A DNA stretch of 64,000 nucleotides from Mycobacteroides chelonae (lineage in GTDB: Bacteria > Actinomycetota > Actinomycetes > Mycobacteriales > Mycobacteriaceae). The position numbers were made by a program, and so were the translations under genes. The DNA lies in contig JACHLF010000006.1 of NCBI GenBank assembly GCA_014204435.1, positions 124,001 through 188,000 on the forward strand, in the 5' to 3' direction. Positions 60,897 through 64,000 of this stretch are shown piece by piece (within the stretch, counting starts at the first letter, position 1; every line of letters begins with the position of its first letter). The notes under the pieces were generated by a model, which ran no database searches, was not told where the DNA came from, and worked only from the letters and a program-made list of their open reading frames with translations.

Positions 60897-61709
60897 ATGA
60901 ATAGACTAATGTTTCGTTCGGCTCTGCTATCTGTGCTTGCTGCGAGCACTGTTACCGGGGGTCTGCCTGTCGTCCACGCTGACCCGGTGAGCCCGACTCC
61001 CGTTGCTCCTGCGCCGGTTGCCGGCGCATCTCAGGGCGTTGGTCAGACTCCCCAAGCGAATTTGGTTCTGGCACCCGCTCCGGATCTCGCTGCTCCGGAC
61101 CCTGCTCGTGTCAATCCGATCGGCGGGGCGAGAATTTCCTCGTCTACCCCGATCGGGATGGGTCCGGGCACTGGTGCGCCTCTTCTCGAGGGGCGTCCGC
61201 GTACGCAGACAACCGTTCCCGTGTGGGCGCGTAACGGCATCTTTGCCCGAACCGCCGTGGCAGGCAAGGATGTGATCATTCATTTGCCGGACGAGATGCG
61301 ATTGAACCCTGCGAGCTGGGGGCCCAATGGCATGGCCACCTACAGCAGCAACGATGCGGACTATGTGGTGACCCCGGTCGGTAACGGAGGCGTCGATGTC
61401 ACGGTACGCAACAGGAACCCGTTCTCGGACAAGGAGAGCGAGTTCTTTATCAAGCTGCCCACCGGCACCCATCTGCTGGCCGACGGCAACACCACGTTGG
61501 TGAAGTCCAACGACGAAGGTCCGCAGAACCCCTCGCGGCCAATCGGGGCATTCTCGGCCCCGGTGGCTCGTACCAGCAGTGGCGCACCGGTCGACGTCGC
61601 CGTCGGACTGACCCCCTTGGGGGAGATCATCCTGACTCCGCAGGCTGCCTCGCTGGGTGCGGGAGACTACCCCTTGGAGACAACCTTCTCCTACCGGCCG
61701 GTGGACTGA
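60897..61709 (+). CDS. Exported protein of unknown function, partner of the MspA-like gene
   Basis: The 270-residue protein has a signal peptide (MNRLMFRSALLSVLAAS...VVHAD), a Pro/Ala-rich linker (about 30-75), then a beta-rich domain with no recognised family (VDVTVRNRNPFSDKESEFFIKLPTG; LEIILTPQAASLGAGDYPLETTFSYRP). It follows the porin-like gene by 65 bp on the same strand and probably shares its transcript. ATG 60897 was chosen because the signal peptide starts there; ATGs at 60852 and 60855 are in frame. Confidence 0.6.
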   Translation: MNRLMFRSALLSVLAASTVTGGLPVVHADPVSPTPVAPAPVAGASQGVGQTPQANLVLAPAPDLAAPDPARVNPIGGARISSSTPIGMGPGTGAPLLEGRPRTQTTVPVWARNGIFARTAVAGKDVIIHLPDEMRLNPASWGPNGMATYSSNDADYVVTPVGNGGVDVTVRNRNPFSDKESEFFIKLPTGTHLLADGNTTLVKSNDEGPQNPSRPIGAFSAPVARTSSGAPVDVAVGLTPLGEIILTPQAASLGAGDYPLETTFSYRPVD

Positions 61710-61883
61710 CGTCACTAGCCTCTAGTAGCTGCAGTGACCCTGGGCTGCTGTCGTAGCACCGATGATGCTTACGCGGTAGCTCGGGGTCTGCTGCTTTCAG
61801 CAGGGGTTAGGACCGCACGACGGATGCCGATGGGCGAGTCAAACCGGAACTTTCGGCGGCTGTCTACCTACTAGGCTCAACGG

Positions 61884-62225
61884 GTGGATGCGATCATTTA
61901 CCACAATCCCAGGTGCTCGACGTCGCGCCAAGCGCTGACGCGGCTTGAGGAGGCGGGGGCTGTCGTCACCGTCGTGAAATATCTCGACGACGTGCCCACC
62001 AAGGCTCAGCTGAGGACGTTGATTCAGGACGCGGGTTTGACGGTGCGTGAGGCATTACGCACCGGTGAGGCGGAGTACAAGGATCTGGGCCTGGTCGACT
62101 CGTCCGATGACGTCCTTCTCGACATGATGGTTGCTCACCCCCGTCTGATCCAGCGGCCGTTCGTGGTGACCGCTCATGGCACGCGGATGGCGCGCCCTCT
62201 CGAGGCGATGGACGACATTCTGTAG
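61884..62225 (+). CDS. ArsC/Spx-like arsenate reductase-family protein
   Basis: This 113-residue thioredoxin-fold protein has the active-site HNPRCSTSR with the catalytic Cys11, and the C-terminal arginine-rich RPFVVTAHGTRMARP that completes the site. It resembles glutaredoxin-linked arsenate reductases. No arsenic transporter or regulator is near, so the role may differ. TAGGCT (61872-61877) ends six bases before GTG 61884, suggesting a leaderless mRNA. Confidence 0.83.
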   Translation: MDAIIYHNPRCSTSRQALTRLEEAGAVVTVVKYLDDVPTKAQLRTLIQDAGLTVREALRTGEAEYKDLGLVDSSDDVLLDMMVAHPRLIQRPFVVTAHGTRMARPLEAMDDIL

Positions 62226-62354
62226 CTCACGGATGTTCCGGCTGGTCGCAGATCAGGCCGGGGCACCAGGATTGTGCCGTTTCGATCCGTTGCCGCAGCT
62301 GCGTGCGATCCCAGCACGATTTACGAACCTACTACCCGCGTAAAGATAGTACTG

Positions 62355-62369
62355 ACTCGCGAGTAGGCT
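62355..62369 (+). promoter_or_regulatory. Palindrome overlapping the thiolase -10 element
   Basis: The perfect 10-bp palindrome ACTCGCGAGT (62355-62364) shares its last base with the TAGGCT -10 element (62364-62369). The -10 ends seven bases before the thiolase ATG. A repressor bound here would block the promoter. Confidence 0.5.
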
Positions 62370-62376
62370 CCGGGCC

Positions 62377-63657
62377 ATGACCGCACCTACCAAGCGTCGC
62401 GCCGTGATCGTCGCGGGCGCACGCACCCCATTTGTCCGTGCCTTCGGGGATTTCACCCGTATAGACACCATCGCGTTGGCTGACGAGGCTGTGCGCGGCG
62501 TACTCGACAACACCAAGATCGCCTCGAACGAGATCGAGGCCGTGGTCTGGGGCGGGGTGATCCTTCCGGCCGGTGCGCCGAACGTCGCGCGTGAGATCGC
62601 TCTGGACTTGAAACTCGGTCACGGCGTTGAGGGGCACACCGTCACTCGTGCCTGTGCCTCCGGCCTGCAGGCCATCACCACGGCCGCCGCCGCCATCGAG
62701 CGCGGTGAGTACGACGTGATGATTGCCGGTGGCTCGGATTCCACCTCCAATGCCGGAGTTAACCTGCCGCAGAAGCTCATTCACGCCGCAGCCCCGCTGG
62801 CTCTGGGTAAGCCCACGCCGAAGGACTATCTTGACGCCGCGCTGAGCCTGGCGCCGTTCACCGGATTGCTGCCCCGCCGCCCCAAGATCGAGGAGCGCAC
62901 CACTGGTGAGGTGATGGGGGAGTCGGCCGACAAGATGGCCAAGATTCACGGCATCACGCGCGAAGCGCAGGACGAGTTCGCGGTCCGCTCGCATCACCGG
63001 GCGGCCGCCGCCATCACATCGGGACGCTTCGATCGTGAGGTGGTGCCCGTCAACGGGATCACCCGCGACGGACTGGTCCGTGCGAACACCAGTGTGAAGA
63101 AGCTGGCCACGCTGAAGCCGGTCTTCACCCGCCACGGCACGGTGACTGCCGGTAACGCCAGTCCGCTTACCGATGGTGCCGCCGCAGTGCTGCTCATGAG
63201 CGAAGAGAAGGCGCGTGCCCTTGGTCTGCAGCCGTTGGCCGCGTTCCGGTCTTGGAGCTACGTCAGCGTCGATCCCGCCGACGAGGTGCTCATCGGACCG
63301 GCCATTTCGATGCCGCGGGCACTGGAGAAGGCGGGACTGACCCTCGCCGACGTCGACTACATCGATATCCACGAAGCCTTTGCCGCGCAGACCCTTTCGG
63401 TGCTGGAAGCACTCGGCTCGAAAAAGTGGGCGGCCGACCGGCTGGGGCGCTCGGAGGCCGTGGGCACGCCCGATATCGACAAGGTCAATGTGCACGGAGG
63501 CTCGGTGTCGATTGGTCACCCGTTCGGAGCCACCGGTGCCCGCATGGTCACCACCATGGCTAACGAGCTGGCGCTTACCGGCAAGAGCACCGCGTTGCTC
63601 GGCATCTGCGCGGCCGGCGGCCACGGCGCCAGCGCTGTGCTCGAACGCGTGGAGTGA
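62377..63657 (+). CDS. Acetyl-CoA acyltransferase (thiolase, FadA/FadI-like)
   Basis: This 426-residue thiolase cleaves 3-ketoacyl-CoA in beta-oxidation or condenses acetyl-CoA. It has the active-site cysteine in VTRACASGLQAI, the histidine in IHEAFAAQ, GHPFGATGAR and the final CAAGGHGASAVLERV. It resembles mycobacterial FadA2. A leaderless start is supported by the -10 element seven bases upstream. It is convergent with the next gene across a strong hairpin. Substrate chain length cannot be read from sequence. Confidence 0.9.
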   Translation: MTAPTKRRAVIVAGARTPFVRAFGDFTRIDTIALADEAVRGVLDNTKIASNEIEAVVWGGVILPAGAPNVAREIALDLKLGHGVEGHTVTRACASGLQAITTAAAAIERGEYDVMIAGGSDSTSNAGVNLPQKLIHAAAPLALGKPTPKDYLDAALSLAPFTGLLPRRPKIEERTTGEVMGESADKMAKIHGITREAQDEFAVRSHHRAAAAITSGRFDREVVPVNGITRDGLVRANTSVKKLATLKPVFTRHGTVTAGNASPLTDGAAAVLLMSEEKARALGLQPLAAFRSWSYVSVDPADEVLIGPAISMPRALEKAGLTLADVDYIDIHEAFAAQTLSVLEALGSKKWAADRLGRSEAVGTPDIDKVNVHGGSVSIGHPFGATGARMVTTMANELALTGKSTALLGICAAGGHGASAVLERVE

Positions 63658-63672
63658 TCCGCCGGAAAGAAA

Positions 63673-63710
63673 ATGCCCGCCTACAAGTGTTGTCGCTTGT
63701 AGGCGGGCAT
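63673..63710. terminator. Bidirectional terminator hairpin
   Basis: A perfect 15-bp stem (63673-63687 with 63696-63710) has an 8-base loop and lies between the convergent thiolase and exported protein genes. It is the strongest hairpin in the window and should stop transcription from both sides. Confidence 0.85.
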
Positions 63711-63723
63711 CAGCTATCGCGTT

Positions 63724-64000
63724 CTAGCCTCCGTACCCGGGCTTGAGGATCGGGGCGATGGCGCTGATCGGGATATGCGCCTCCACGGTCCCGCCGTCCA
63801 TCGAGTACACCCGCTGGCCGGGAGAATAGTCGATCGGATAGTCATGGGCCACGGGGTAATCCGGCATGTAGATGATCAGCTCGTCCGGTGTCAGCGCCCA
63901 GGCCTTGTACGCGCCGGAGTACACCTTGTCCGGCGTCCACCGGTCGGGCGTGAACGGATAGGTCTGTGGGGTGTGCCCCGGTGCCGCCCGGTCCAATGCC
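63724..64000 (-). CDS. C-terminal part of an exported-type DUF3298/MPT64-like protein
   Basis: Only the last 92 codons are in the window; the frame stays open to the edge. TYPFTPDRWTPDKVYSGAYKAWALTPDELIIYMPDYPVAH... VEAHIPISAIAPILKPG resembles the C-terminal RsiV/DUF3298 domain (also seen in MPT64-type secreted mycobacterial proteins), in which a Leu-Thr-Pro-Asp-x-Leu strand precedes a PY motif. The N-terminus and any signal peptide lie beyond 64000. Confidence 0.5.
   Translation of the reverse strand, partial: ALDRAAPGHTPQTYPFTPDRWTPDKVYSGAYKAWALTPDELIIYMPDYPVAHDYPIDYSPGQRVYSMDGGTVEAHIPISAIAPILKPGYGG

Noticed and set aside
61788..61803. CTGCTG-CTTT-CAGCAG hairpin
   Set aside because: The stem is only 6 bp and the position, between two rightward genes, does not demand a terminator.

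Overview
The window is high-GC DNA from a mycobacterium, most likely a rapid grower of the Mycobacterium abscessus/chelonae group. No species marker was read directly; the inference rests on gene content and order. Long stretches follow the M. tuberculosis Rv0884c-Rv0910 order as I know it (serC, an Rv0885-like diiron protein, fprB, an Rv0887c-like protein, citA ... gltA2, an Rv0897c-like oxidoreductase ... prrB/prrA, echA6, an Rv0906-like hydrolase, ctpE, Rv0909- and Rv0910-like proteins). A complete glycolipid locus and several rapid-grower-type genes are interleaved. No rRNA, tRNA, CRISPR array, insertion sequence or phage gene was seen.

Layout. 1-3.9 kb: two DUF202 membrane proteins, then an AraC regulator divergent from a coupled SDR and Baeyer-Villiger-type monooxygenase pair, which resembles a shortened virS/mymA locus. 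4.0-10.5 kb: core metabolism (serC, diiron oxygenase-fprB, citA, pdxH). 10.5-30.0 kb: the main feature, a locus with the gene set known for trehalose polyphleates (TPP): Gap-like protein, fadD23, PE-PPE hydrolase, mmpL10, papA3 and a 3,692-residue bimodular polyketide synthase. FadD23 would activate the starter fatty acid, the Pks would build the polyunsaturated phleic chain, PapA3 would acylate trehalose, MmpL10 (with the Gap-like protein) would export the precursor, and the PE hydrolase would do the final transacylation in the envelope. 30-37 kb: an MFS exporter, a GlxA-type regulator with a DJ-1 partner, gltA2 and an FAD oxidoreductase. 37-46 kb: FKBP isomerase, prrBA, a secreted protein, echA6, a metallo-hydrolase, a methyltransferase and ctpE. 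46-52 kb: Rv0909/Rv0910-like pair split by a secretory lipase, a TetR regulator, an aldehyde dehydrogenase-DUF779 operon and yaaA. 52-55 kb: a large secreted repeat protein and a MarR-membrane protein operon. 55-60 kb: ethR heading an operon (alcohol dehydrogenase, thioesterase, crotonase) divergent from ethA. 60-64 kb: an MspA-family porin and exported partner, an ArsC-like protein, a thiolase, and the end of an exported protein.

Two patterns cut across the window. At least four genes survive only as remnants with the middle deleted and the ends kept (DUF2252 protein, DHA2-type transporter, FAD monooxygenase, TcmP-like methyltransferase). At least thirteen genes have a TANNNT -10 element ending only 6-8 bases before the start codon, which suggests leaderless transcripts and was used here to choose starts. 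The large biosynthetic system is one already described in mycobacteria. The less familiar points are the missing dehydratase in module 1 of the Pks, the ethR-led operon, and the lipase gene whose start lies inside the antitoxin-like gene.
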